Shown: positions 7,960 to 15,912, numbered from the stretch's first letter. The stretch is 64,000 bases of DNA from an uncultured Prevotellaceae bacterium (GCA_946409635.1 CAMJXD010000001.1:1-64000); one strand, 5' to 3'. The notes: a model not told the origin generated them from the sequence alone. Numbers and translations: made by a program.

Positions 7960-9468
7960 TTAGCCGCACTGGAAGTACTCGTTGACGAGCTGGGCGGTGC
8001 GCTTGGGATCGTGCTCAATGTCGTGGCGCAGGGTGCGGTCGTTGAACGAGCGCAGCTCGGCGATGATGCCGTCAATCATGTGTGAACTGAAGACGCCATG
8101 CTCCTCAAAGGCGGCACGCAGCTTGTCCAGGCAGTCGGCGCTGGCCACGCAGCTGTCGGGCAGGCAGTCGAGCTCGTTGAGGCGGTCGGCGTTGGCAGCA
8201 TCATGGATGTTGACGTCGACGTAGGTCTTCTTGGCCAGTTCCAGGGCATTCTCCATCTCAAAGCCATGGCGGCAGGCTACGCACAGGCCGGCGAGCAGCT
8301 GGTAGATGTCGGCCGAGCCGTCCGGCGAGCGCATCTCGACGGTCTGCTTCTGGGTCGTGTCAAACTTGTTGGCGGGTTCCAGCGGATTGGCGATGCGGCA
8401 CATGTCGGCACCAGCGGTCCAGCCCAGAGGCACGCGCACGAGCACCGAGCGGTTGCGGTCGCCCCAGCACACGTTGGTGGGAGCCTCCTGGTGGGGAACC
8501 AGGCGGAAGTAGGACATCGGGTTCTTGTTGCCGAAGGCTGTGATGGCCGGTGCCAGGTCCATCATGCCGGCGATGGCCTTGCGGGCCTCGTCGCTCAGGA
8601 CGCCCTTGTCGTTGATCATCATGTTGCGGCCATCCTTCATCATGCGCATGTGGATGTGCAGACCCGAGCCGGCCTTGCCCGTGGTGATCTTCGGGGCAAA
8701 GGTGACATTCAGGTTGGCGCGGAAGGCCAGGTTGCGGATCACCCACTTGGCAATCATCAGCTGGTCGGCAGCGTCGAGCACGGGAACGGGCAGGAACTCG
8801 ATCTCGTTCTGCTCATACACAACGCCGTCCTGCTCAAAGTTGCCCACCTCGCTGTGGCCGTACTTGATCTGGCCACCAGCCTTGGCGATATAGTCCATGC
8901 AGCGCTGGCGGAAGTCGTTGGTCTTGGCATAGGGCATCGACTCGTGATAGCCGTGCTGGTCGCGGGCGGGGTAGAAGTCAACCGACGGACGGATGACGTA
9001 GTACTCCAGCTCGCCCATGGCGTGATATTCCATACCGGTCACCTCGCGGAAGGCCTGGGCGGCCTTGCGCAGCGTCTGCTCGGGAGAACTCTCCAGCGGG
9101 TTGCCGTCCTTGTCAAAGAACGAGCACAGCAGGCACAGCGTGGGAATCTCGGCAAACGGGTCGAGGAAGGCGGTGCTGAACCTGGGCAGCACATACAGGT
9201 CGCTCGAGCTGGCCTGGATGAAGCTGAACAGGCTGGAGCCGTCTACGCGCTCGCCACAGGACAGGATCGTGCGCAGGTAATCCTTGCTGCTGATGACAAA
9301 GTTCAGGGTTTTCAACTTGCCGTCACCGCCGGGGTACATGAAGTTGACCATGCGGATGTTGTTCTCCTCAATGAAGCGGATGATGTCGGCCTTGGTGAAC
9401 TCGTGCGGTTCTTTCTGCAGGTAGGCCACTACCTGGTTGGCGTTCAATGCCAGAATCTCGTTTTCCAA
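7960..9468 (-). CDS. glnA: Glutamine synthetase, type I family
   Basis: ATP-dependent ligase making glutamine from glutamate and ammonia. At 502 residues it has GSI length rather than the roughly 700 of GSIII, the other form found in Bacteroidales. Visible signatures: the beta-Grasp N-terminal domain ending in VDGSSLFSF, the metal-binding ELEYYV strand, the ATP/metal loop GKAGSGLHIHMRM, the glutamate-binding stretch YFRLVPHQEAPTNVCWG with NRSVLVRVP, and VEMRSPDGSADIY. The glutamate-binding loop and surrounding residues differ somewhat from the enterobacterial enzyme, so a related gamma-glutamyl ligase cannot be fully excluded. It is monocistronic, with promoter and terminator. Confidence 0.9.
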   Translation of the reverse strand: MENEILALNANQVVAYLQKEPHEFTKADIIRFIEENNIRMVNFMYPGGDGKLKTLNFVISSKDYLRTILSCGERVDGSSLFSFIQASSSDLYVLPRFSTAFLDPFAEIPTLCLLCSFFDKDGNPLESSPEQTLRKAAQAFREVTGMEYHAMGELEYYVIRPSVDFYPARDQHGYHESMPYAKTNDFRQRCMDYIAKAGGQIKYGHSEVGNFEQDGVVYEQNEIEFLPVPVLDAADQLMIAKWVIRNLAFRANLNVTFAPKITTGKAGSGLHIHMRMMKDGRNMMINDKGVLSDEARKAIAGMMDLAPAITAFGNKNPMSYFRLVPHQEAPTNVCWGDRNRSVLVRVPLGWTAGADMCRIANPLEPANKFDTTQKQTVEMRSPDGSADIYQLLAGLCVACRHGFEMENALELAKKTYVDVNIHDAANADRLNELDCLPDSCVASADCLDKLRAAFEEHGVFSSHMIDGIIAELRSFNDRTLRHDIEHDPKRTAQLVNEYFQCG

Positions 9469-9582
9469 TTTAAAGTAATAAAGTTTATTGAGGTCTCCTT
9501 GAGCCAGCTCAATACCAGCACTTTACACTCATGCGTAAACAAGTCGCCCTCTAAGGTTAATTAATAGTTTCTTGCTTTCAGG

Positions 9583-9590
9583 CAAAGGTA
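9583..9590 (-). promoter_or_regulatory. -7 box of glnA
   Basis: Minus-strand TACCTTTG lies 114 bp before the glnA start, giving a leader of about 107 nt. The leader holds a small TTGAG-CTGG-CTCAA hairpin and a purine-rich AAGGAGA near the coding region. I recognise no riboswitch. Confidence 0.6.
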
Positions 9591-9774
9591 GTCATTTTTT
9601 TATAAGCAGAAAGCTTTTTCACAAAGTTTAATTGCGCACCGCCATCTTTTTTCTATCATTGTCCGGGGCTTTCCCCTGGACAGCAATGAAAAAAATGTTG
9701 TCATGGTTGTTGAGGATGTTGTCCAAGTTGTCTGAATTTCCATCTGCACACTTGACTCTTAGGCCTAAAGGTTG
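9591..9774. other. Divergent intergenic region between glnA and the dockerin gene
   Basis: Contains a hairpin at 9660-9682 (TGTCCGGGG / CCCCTGGACA) and a GTTGT-rich stretch (9690-9735, including GTTGTCCAAGTTGTCTGAA) that resembles repeats elsewhere in the window. No coding sequence is seen. Confidence 0.5.
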
Positions 9775-9782
9775 TACCTTTG
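9775..9782 (+). promoter_or_regulatory. -7 box of the dockerin gene
   Basis: TACCTTTG lies 28 bp before the chosen ATG at 9810, with TTGAC about 19 nt upstream. This spacing supports ATG 9810 over the track start at 9780, which falls inside the box. Confidence 0.68.
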
Positions 9783-9809
9783 CCCTATCGATTAATCACA
9801 CTTCACCAC

Positions 9810-10523
9810 ATGACAAGAATAAGGATATTATTGCTCACCTGCATCGCCATGTTACTGGGTGCCATTGGAGCCCACGGCCAGCAGTTGCCGCAGTTCACTG
9901 CCGACGACAACGAGGGTTGGATCTACAACAACCCCAACGTGCCCATCACCTCATCAAACATCGCCGGCGGCAAAATCAAGCTCTATGTCGACAAGAACGG
10001 CCTCGTGCTCAGCCTAGTTTCTCCTGCGTTCGACTGCCAGTCGATTGACAGCATCGATGCATCGGTAATCTGGTACCTCAAGGCCATCAACGACAGCAGC
10101 TTTGACCTCTCCAAGACGGCCCTGACCATGGCCATCGACGATGACATGGGCAACCCCGTCGACTCGGTCACCGTGGTGCCGACGACCTCGTCCAGCACCC
10201 TGACCCTGAAGTTGTCACTGCCCGTGCCATCAGGGCTGCAAACCGCACGGCTACGCTTCGTCTCCTGGAAGGCCAACGTCGTGAGCAGCGGTGCCATCAA
10301 GCGCGCAATCATCACAGCCGTGACCAACTCCCAGCCTCCCACCAGTCCTGACGGTGATGCCGACGGCAACGGCGTGTTCAACATCAGCGACGTCACGCTC
10401 ACCATCCAATATCTCCTCAACGGGAGCGCCGATATCAATCTCCAGGCAGTCGACATGGACGCATCGGGCGACGTCAACATCAGTGACGTCGTCGCCATTA
10501 TCCAGAAACTCCTCAACGATTAA
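9810..10523 (+). CDS. Secreted protein with C-terminal dockerin-type domain
   Basis: 237 residues from ATG 9810, with a signal peptide (MTRIRILLLTCIAMLLGAIGAHG) then QQLPQF. The middle part (about residues 25-165) is a predicted beta-rich module, not recognised. The C-terminus carries two dockerin-type calcium-binding repeats: DADGNGVFNISDVTLTIQYL and DMDASGDVNISDVVAIIQKL, separated by about 13 residues as in dockerin domains. Gut Bacteroidales often place such repeats at the end of extracellular proteins without true cellulosomes; the partner cohesin, if any, is not in the window. It ends in a 4-nt convergent overlap with the FucP-type gene. Confidence 0.82.
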   Translation: MTRIRILLLTCIAMLLGAIGAHGQQLPQFTADDNEGWIYNNPNVPITSSNIAGGKIKLYVDKNGLVLSLVSPAFDCQSIDSIDASVIWYLKAINDSSFDLSKTALTMAIDDDMGNPVDSVTVVPTTSSSTLTLKLSLPVPSGLQTARLRFVSWKANVVSSGAIKRAIITAVTNSQPPTSPDGDADGNGVFNISDVTLTIQYLLNGSADINLQAVDMDASGDVNISDVVAIIQKLLND

Positions 10524-11839
10524 TCCCGACGGTGGCTCAGCCCGTAAGCCATCACCACCACAAAGCAAATCGCCGGCACGACAAACGACAGGTTTACCGA
10601 CGGCAGCAGCGACGTCTTGCTGTCGATAATCATCGCCTGCGCCGCCGGTAGCAGACTGCCGCCCAGGATGGCCATAATCAGACCGGCCGAGCCCACCTCG
10701 GTATCGTCTTGCACGTCGCCCAGCGCAATGCCGTAGATGGTGGGGAACATCAGGCTCATGCAGGCCGACACGGCCACCAGGCAGCACATGCCCGTGCGGC
10801 CGCCCACCAGGATGACGCCAAGCAGCAACAACAGGGCCACGGCGGCAAAGAAGGCCATCAGACGGCCAGGCCTGAAGAACTTCATCAGGTAGATATTGAC
10901 AAATCGCATCAGGCAGAAAAGCACCATCGCCACGATATTATAACGCTGCGAGAGCACCTCGGCAGCCTGCTCGCTCATCCCTTCGCCCATGAACACGCGC
11001 GTGCCATACTGGATGATGAACGTCCAGCAGGTGATCTGGGCACCCACATAGAAGAACTGCGCCACCACGCCATAGCGATAAGCCCGGTTAAGCCACAGCC
11101 GCTTAACTGCGGGCCACAACGGAGCTCTTGTGCCTGTGGGCGTAGCCTTGACGGCCGGGATGCGAATGAACAGCAGCACCAGCAGCAAGGCCACCAGCAG
11201 CAGCCCCAGCAGTGCATAAGGCTGCACCAGCACGCCCAGGTCGCTCTGCTTCAATGCCTCAAACTGCGCCTCGTCGAGCATGGCTCGTTGCCCAGTGTCA
11301 AGCGGCGAGAGACGCGCCTGGATGAATTGCATCGCCACAAACATGCCTGCCAGCGACCCGATGGGGTTGAACGACTGGGCCAGATTCAGGCGACGCGTGG
11401 CTGTCTCGCGGTCACCCATGAGCAGGATGTAAGGATTGGCCGTCGTCTCCAGGAACGACAAGCCGCAGGTGAGGATAAAGTAGGACACCAGGAAGGGCCA
11501 AAAGCTGCCTATCGCCCGCGACGGGATGAACAGCAGCACGCCCAACGCATACAGCGCCAGCCCCAACACAATGCCGCTCTTGAACGAGTGGCGGCGGATG
11601 AACAGCGCCGCCGGCAGCGCCATGCAGAAGTAGCCCCCGTAGAAGGCCACCTGGACCAGCGTGCCATCGGTCACGCTCATGCGGAAAATCTTGGAAAACG
11701 CCTTCACCATCGGGTTGGTGATGTCGTTAGCAAAGCCCCACAGGGCAAAGCAGCAGGTCACGACGATAAAGGGCAGCACATAGCTCACGCCCTCGCGCGT
11801 CACCAGCAATCGGGATTTATTTTCTTTATCGGTTGTCAT
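10520..11839 (-). CDS. fucP: FucP-family sugar:proton symporter (MFS)
   Basis: A 439-residue major-facilitator permease with about 12 hydrophobic segments. It opens with PFIVVTCCFALWGFANDITNPMVKAF, close to the FucP/GluP signature (FFLWGFxxxxxxxLxxxF), and has the FLETTANPYI segment and the RLNLAQSFNPIGSLAG motif of this subfamily. The family imports L-fucose or related hexoses with protons. It is the last gene of a minus-strand cluster with a mutarotase and a kinase-like fusion, which supports sugar uptake. Substrate identity (fucose versus another sugar) is inference. Confidence 0.9.
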   Translation of the reverse strand: MTTDKENKSRLLVTREGVSYVLPFIVVTCCFALWGFANDITNPMVKAFSKIFRMSVTDGTLVQVAFYGGYFCMALPAALFIRRHSFKSGIVLGLALYALGVLLFIPSRAIGSFWPFLVSYFILTCGLSFLETTANPYILLMGDRETATRRLNLAQSFNPIGSLAGMFVAMQFIQARLSPLDTGQRAMLDEAQFEALKQSDLGVLVQPYALLGLLLVALLLVLLFIRIPAVKATPTGTRAPLWPAVKRLWLNRAYRYGVVAQFFYVGAQITCWTFIIQYGTRVFMGEGMSEQAAEVLSQRYNIVAMVLFCLMRFVNIYLMKFFRPGRLMAFFAAVALLLLLGVILVGGRTGMCCLVAVSACMSLMFPTIYGIALGDVQDDTEVGSAGLIMAILGGSLLPAAQAMIIDSKTSLLPSVNLSFVVPAICFVVVMAYGLSHRRD

Positions 11840-11854
11840 TCTGTTTCAAGTTTT

Positions 11855-11937
11855 TCAAACAACTTGAACAACATTGGACAAATAGGCACATCATAAAAAA
11901 GGGTTGTCTTGGTTGTTGTCAGTTGTTCCGGTTGTTT
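11855..11937. repeat. Imperfect inverted repeat of the GTTGTTCAAGTTGTTTG type
   Basis: CAAACAACTTGAACAAC (11855-11871) pairs with GTTGTTCCGGTTGTTTG (11921-11937) with two mismatches. It sits between the small exported protein and FucP, so it may partly terminate transcription between them. A close relative occurs at 63466-63535. Confidence 0.6.
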
Positions 11938-11949
11938 GATTATTTTCAA

Positions 11950-12435
11950 TCATTCTTTTATGGTATAAACATTAAAACGACATGTATCCATTTCCGACTT
12001 TGATGACACCACAAAGAAAGATAAGAATACAGCTGGAGTATAGATTTTATCTCCTTTGATAATTATAGGTTCATGTTCTGTCGCAGGGAATGTGTGCTTC
12101 CATCCATTCGATTTATTGATAACTACCTTATCATTAATCCAAGCAAATAATCTATTTTGCTTTCTTTCTAAGACATAATTGTCGGTTAAATCAATAAAAT
12201 CAATAGGCGCCCTAGATTCAATTATCCAGGTCTCTTTTGTATCATCATCAACTACTGTATCGATAGTCAACTTTTCTTCTCCACTCTGCCAGATAGCAAA
12301 CAGGGTGTCTTGTATTTCCTTGTCAAGTTCTGTGAATCTTACGGTAGAAGGCTCTTTTACAACCGAAGAACGAGAACACTTAAAGGCGATTACACCAATA
12401 ATCAGAATACCAATCAAAAGCAAAACCTTTTTCAT
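11950..12435 (-). CDS. Small exported protein of unknown function
   Basis: 161 residues; family not recognised. The N-terminus (MKKVLLLIGILIIGVIAFKC) is a hydrophobic export or anchor segment with Cys at position 20, but AFKC is a poor lipobox, so lipidation is uncertain. The rest is a predicted beta-rich domain (for example TWIIESRAPIDFIDL). Base composition is markedly more AT-rich than the sugar genes on either side, suggesting later insertion into the cluster. It lies 7 bp after the mutarotase stop. Confidence 0.65.
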   Translation of the reverse strand: MKKVLLLIGILIIGVIAFKCSRSSVVKEPSTVRFTELDKEIQDTLFAIWQSGEEKLTIDTVVDDDTKETWIIESRAPIDFIDLTDNYVLERKQNRLFAWINDKVVINKSNGWKHTFPATEHEPIIIKGDKIYTPAVFLSFFVVSSKSEMDTCRFNVYTIKE

Positions 12436-12442
12436 AAACTTT

Positions 12443-12778
12443 TCACTTTCCTAACTTGAAGATTCGTTCCATCAGTTGCCACTTGGCAGTCGAGGGGGCA
12501 GCAGGGTCATAGCCCTGGAAGCGGGCCACATAGGCCTCCCACTCGGCTTGACGGGGCAGCGTGGCCAGCCGGGCGTTGTCGGCCTCCCAGTCGAAGTCAT
12601 CAACCGTGTCGCAGATCATGAACAGGCGGTTGCCGTGGATATAAATCTGCATGTCGAGGATGCCCACACTGCGGATGCCCTCCTGAATCTCGGGCCACAC
12701 GTGGGCATGGGCCTCCACATATTTCTCAATCATCTCGCGGTCGTCCCGCAATTCCAGTGTTTGGCAATAGCGTTTCAT
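12443..12778 (-). CDS. L-rhamnose mutarotase-family (sugar mutarotase) protein
   Basis: 111 residues, the normal size for the RhaM/DUF718 family of dimeric alpha/beta-barrel mutarotases that interconvert sugar anomers. Family features include the N-terminal strand KRYCQTLELRDD, the active-site-like segment YVEAHAHVWPEI, and the C-terminal MERIFKL. It lies between the kinase fusion and FucP. In Bacteroidales relatives of this family occur with fucose genes as well as rhamnose genes, so it probably supplies the anomer needed by the neighbouring kinase. The sugar specificity is inferred. Confidence 0.85.
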   Translation of the reverse strand: MKRYCQTLELRDDREMIEKYVEAHAHVWPEIQEGIRSVGILDMQIYIHGNRLFMICDTVDDFDWEADNARLATLPRQAEWEAYVARFQGYDPAAPSTAKWQLMERIFKLGK

Positions 12779-12781
12779 TGG

Positions 12782-12809
12782 TTTTCAGTTTTCAGTTGTC
12801 AGTTTTCAG
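12782..12809. repeat. Four tandem 7-bp units (TTTTCAG)
   Basis: TTTTCAG, TTTTCAG, TTGTCAG, TTTTCAG fill the junction between the kinase-fusion stop codon, which lies inside the last unit, and the mutarotase start. A related repeat is found at 30466-30484. Confidence 0.75.
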
Positions 12810-13972
12810 TTGCGGCGAATGGTGAGGGAGATGGCATCGGCTGGGAAGCAGGTGCGGTCGCGGCACACGAGGGCCAGGTAACCGCCACCGCCCGCGCCTG
12901 GCATCTTCCACGCCAGCACGCCGTCCATGGCGCTGTAGCGGTCTATATAGTCCTGGACGCCGGGCTGGATCATAGCCGGGAACATGGCCACCTGGGCCTC
13001 GAACGAGGACTTGTAGGCTGCGGCAAACTCCTCAAGGTCCATCTGCTGGATGGCATTCCAGCAACGGTCGGCGGCCGCTGCCAGGGCTCTCACCTTGACG
13101 GGTGTGATATCCTTGCCGTCGACAACGCTGCATCCTGGTCGGCGGGGAAACATGGGGATCATGCACAGGTGGTCCTCGAGCCAGCCCAGCAGGGCAGCGT
13201 CACGGGTATATTCAATCTTCTCGGGCCAATAGGAACCATTATAATAATGTCGGGCAAGGCCGGGGACACAGATGCCTATCGCGTCCTGGGCGCCGCTGAC
13301 GATGCCGTCGCTGCGCTCGGGGTCGTTCTCGAGGCAGAACACCAGCCGCGCCAGCATCTCGGGATCCATGTCGGGCAGGCGGTAGGGCCACACGCGCTTG
13401 ATGGTGTTGCGCGTGCTCGTCGACAAGCCGCAACGCTCGCGTATCTCAAACGTCGGCTCGAGCGAGATGGTCAGCGCCCAGCCGGGAGCATGACACGAGA
13501 CGTAGGGCTGGTCGATCCATGTGCCCGCCAGGTCCAGGCGCGTGGGCAGCTGCCCTACGGTCTGCTTGAGGGCGGTACTGCTGCGGGCCGTCAAGCCCTC
13601 ACCAGGAGTGCGCTTGAGCACGACATACTCCATGCCGCGATCCTGGCACAGCTGCCGTTTCTCGTCACGGTCACCATCCTCGTTGACGACCAGGCAGTCG
13701 GGGTGCACAAGGTCCAGCGTGGGCAAGAAATCCAGATAACCGCTGCCCTGGTTGATGTAGGCCTCCGTGACATAGCGTATGGCCCGCACCATGAACAGCC
13801 GCTCCTGCTCGCTGTACATCGTCTTGTGTCCCTTCAGGGCCTCGATGGTCTTGTCACTGCCGATGCCCACATAGAGGTCACCTAGCTGCGAGGCCTGCCT
13901 GAAAAACTCCACGTGGCCCGAGTGCAGCAGGTCATAACAGCCCGACACAAAAACTTTCTTCTTATTGCTCAC
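12806..13972 (-). CDS. Cytidylyltransferase-like / GHMP kinase fusion protein
   Basis: 388 residues with two modules. Residues 5-135 are a nucleotidyltransferase of the cytidylyltransferase type (FVSGCYDLLHSGHVEF with the HSGH loop, VGIGSD, YSEQERLFMVRAIRYV, and GLTARSST matching the second nucleotide-binding motif). Residues 143-388 look like a GHMP sugar kinase: RLDLAGTWIDQPYV (motif 1), a weakened Ser/Thr-rich loop GLSTSTRNT in place of the usual Gly-rich motif 2, SGAQDAIGI, and the C-terminal Gly loop MPGAGGGGYLAL. It heads the sugar cluster with mutarotase and FucP. Together the modules would phosphorylate a sugar and activate it with a nucleotide, which is inference. The order differs from HldE and from the Fkp fucose enzyme. 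Confidence 0.8.
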   Translation of the reverse strand: MSNKKKVFVSGCYDLLHSGHVEFFRQASQLGDLYVGIGSDKTIEALKGHKTMYSEQERLFMVRAIRYVTEAYINQGSGYLDFLPTLDLVHPDCLVVNEDGDRDEKRQLCQDRGMEYVVLKRTPGEGLTARSSTALKQTVGQLPTRLDLAGTWIDQPYVSCHAPGWALTISLEPTFEIRERCGLSTSTRNTIKRVWPYRLPDMDPEMLARLVFCLENDPERSDGIVSGAQDAIGICVPGLARHYYNGSYWPEKIEYTRDAALLGWLEDHLCMIPMFPRRPGCSVVDGKDITPVKVRALAAAADRCWNAIQQMDLEEFAAAYKSSFEAQVAMFPAMIQPGVQDYIDRYSAMDGVLAWKMPGAGGGGYLALVCRDRTCFPADAISLTIRRN

Positions 13973-14005
13973 TGTCGTTGAAAAACTAATTTATGGTTTC
14001 AACGA

Positions 14006-14013
14006 CAAAGATA
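14006..14013 (-). promoter_or_regulatory. -7 box of the sugar cluster
   Basis: Minus-strand TATCTTTG lies 34 bp before the start of the kinase fusion gene; it probably drives the cluster down to FucP. Confidence 0.6.
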
Positions 14014-14094
14014 CAACATCCCGTCAACAAAGGCATCATCGGGAGGGCGAAAAATGTCCTCCGCCCCCTCGACATTGTCCTCAGCGGCTATGCC

Positions 14095-15450
14095 TCATTC
14101 AGGCACACTCTGTAGCGTCTGACGGATGCCCTCGTCACTCACACGGTAATTCATCAGGTCTCCATTGAGATATTGCTCATAGGCGCTCATGTCCATCAAG
14201 CCATGGCCCGACAGGTTGAACAGAATCACCCGGGGCTCGCCCGACTGCTTGCACTTCAGGGCCTCGCGGATGATGGCGGCAATGGCATGGCTGGACTCGG
14301 GCGCAGGGATGATGCCCTCGGTGCGAGCAAACAGCAGGCCCGCCTCGAACGACTCGAGCTGCGGTATGTCCACGCCATGCATCAACCCGTCCTTTATCAA
14401 CTGTGAGATAATCATGCCGGCACCATGGTAACGCAACCCACCGGCATGGATGTTGGCTGGCTTGAACGAATGCCCCAACGTGAACATGGGCAACAAGGGC
14501 GTGTAACCCGCCTCGTCACCAAAGTCGTAACGGAACTCGCCTCTCGTCAACTTGGGACAGCTCTCGGGCTCGGCAGCGATAAACTCGGTCGTCTTGCCGT
14601 CCTTGAGGTTGTGGCGCATAAAGGGGAATGCTATACCGCCAAAGTTGGAGCCACCGCCAAAGCACGCGATCACCACATCGGGGTACTCTCCTGCCATCGC
14701 CATCTGTTTCTCGGCCTCGAGGCCGATGATGGTCTGATGAAGGCCCACATGGTTGAGTACCGAGCCCAGGGTGTACTTGCAGTTGGGGGTTGTGGTAGCC
14801 AACTCTACAGCCTCGGAAATAGCCGTTCCCAGCGATCCCGGATGATGGGGGTCGCGAGTGATAATGTCCTTGCCGGCCCTAGTCGACATCGAGGGAGACG
14901 CCGTCACGGCGGCACCAAAGGTGCGCATGATTGACGAGCGATAGGGTTTCTGCTGCATGGAGATTTTCACCTGATAGACCGCCGACTCCAGCCCAAAGAC
15001 CGATGCGGCATAGGCCAGCGCCGCACCCCACTGTCCGGCACCAGTCTCGGTAGTGACATTGGTCGTACCCTCCTGCTTGGCATAGTAGCACTGAGGCAAC
15101 GCCGAGTTGATCTTGTGGGAGCCGAGCGGATTGACCGACTCGTTCTTGAAATAGATGTGGGCCGGCGTCTGCAAGGCTTCTTCCAGGGCATAGGCTCGCA
15201 CTAGCGGTGTCGAGCGGTAGGCCTTATATTTCTCCAGCACCTCGTCGGGGATGGGGATGAAATCGTGCTCGGTGTCAAGTTCCTGAACACAGCACTCATG
15301 CGGAAAAATGTGGGCTAGGTCATCAACGCCCAGCGGTTGCCTGGTGGCAGGGTGGATAGGGGGCATGGGCTTAACAGGCATGTCGGCCTGGATGTTGTAC
15401 CATGCTGTGGGCAACTCGCTCTCCTGGAGAATAAATCTTTTCTGTTTCAT
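14095..15450 (-). CDS. trpB: Tryptophan synthase beta chain, TrpB2 type
   Basis: PLP enzyme condensing indole with serine to tryptophan. At 451 residues it has the TrpB2 length, longer than the roughly 400 of TrpB1. It shows the PLP-lysine motif (NPLGSHKINSA), the TETGAGQWG segment specific to TrpB, the phosphate-binding loop CFGGGSNFGG, the TrpB2 N-terminal extension, and the C-terminal LSGHGLMD. No trpA is adjacent, so this stand-alone copy may recycle free indole. An upstream leader peptide with WWW and a hairpin indicate attenuation by tryptophan supply. Confidence 0.95.
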   Translation of the reverse strand: MKQKRFILQESELPTAWYNIQADMPVKPMPPIHPATRQPLGVDDLAHIFPHECCVQELDTEHDFIPIPDEVLEKYKAYRSTPLVRAYALEEALQTPAHIYFKNESVNPLGSHKINSALPQCYYAKQEGTTNVTTETGAGQWGAALAYAASVFGLESAVYQVKISMQQKPYRSSIMRTFGAAVTASPSMSTRAGKDIITRDPHHPGSLGTAISEAVELATTTPNCKYTLGSVLNHVGLHQTIIGLEAEKQMAMAGEYPDVVIACFGGGSNFGGIAFPFMRHNLKDGKTTEFIAAEPESCPKLTRGEFRYDFGDEAGYTPLLPMFTLGHSFKPANIHAGGLRYHGAGMIISQLIKDGLMHGVDIPQLESFEAGLLFARTEGIIPAPESSHAIAAIIREALKCKQSGEPRVILFNLSGHGLMDMSAYEQYLNGDLMNYRVSDEGIRQTLQSVPE

Positions 15451-15505
15451 TTTGGTTACGGTTATTAAGTGAATAAATCAATGATAGTTTGCGGACTAAA
15501 ATGAT

Positions 15506-15537
15506 CGAAGGCCTGTCGCAAGCGCGACAGACCTTCG
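15506..15537 (-). terminator. Leader hairpin of trpB2, candidate attenuator terminator
   Basis: A 14-bp stem (CGAAGGTCTGTCGC / GCGACAGGCCTTCG, one G-U pair) with a CTTG-type loop is followed on the minus strand by ATCATTTT. It lies between the leader peptide and the trpB2 start, where an attenuator terminator would be. Confidence 0.7.
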
Positions 15538-15577
15538 GTATGGGTTGCAATCTCATAACTGCACATGGCTGGGCGAC

Positions 15578-15634
15578 TCACGACTGTTTCAATCTTGAGC
15601 TACGCCACCACCAATATGCAGAACACGGGTTCAT
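15578..15634 (-). CDS. trpL: trp leader peptide (MNPCSAYWWWRSSRLKQS)
   Basis: An 18-codon ORF on the minus strand, absent from the ORF track, with three consecutive TGG codons at positions 8-10. It begins about 24 nt after the expected transcription start and ends 40 nt before the leader hairpin. Stalling at the Trp codons when charged tRNA-Trp is scarce would alter folding downstream and let RNA polymerase reach trpB2. A tryptophan-peptide leader RNA family is known upstream of trp genes in Bacteroidetes; I believe this is a member but have not aligned it. I could not work out the antiterminator pairing by hand. Confidence 0.82.
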   Translation of the reverse strand: MNPCSAYWWWRSSRLKQS

Positions 15635-15664
15635 TTCGGGTTATTTTTGTATCTAATTGCGCTA

Positions 15665-15697
15665 CAAATGTATATTATTCCCGATATACCATCCAAA
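15665..15697 (-). promoter_or_regulatory. Promoter of the trp leader and trpB2
   Basis: Minus-strand TACATTTG at 15665-15672 and TTTG at 15694-15697, separated by 21 nt, match the Bacteroidetes -7/-33 pair. The predicted start is near 15658, giving a leader of about 207 nt. Confidence 0.78.
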
Positions 15698-15851
15698 TAT
15701 TTCATTAAAAATTTTTCCTCTCACCTCAATAACTACCAGAACCCGTACTGTCACAGCATCCCACGACGAGGAAAACGGCAATTCGGGGCAACATCAGGCA
15801 CGGTGATGGACATTTAGCTGAATAATATGGGAATTTTACAAAAAAAAAGAT

Positions 15852-15859
15852 TAACTTTG
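15852..15859 (+). promoter_or_regulatory. -7 box of the HerA-like ATPase gene
   Basis: TAACTTTG matches TAnnTTTG, 54 bp before the ATG at 15913. Confidence 0.6.
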
Positions 15860-15912
15860 TCACCAACAAACATCCTAACGCAACATTCACCCAAAAAATA
15901 ACTAACAGCATC

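Noticed and set aside
15371-15556. 61-aa and 33-codon minus-strand ORFs overlapping the trp leader hairpin
   Set aside because: The hairpin sequence itself generates them; the 18-codon WWW ORF upstream is the more convincing leader peptide.
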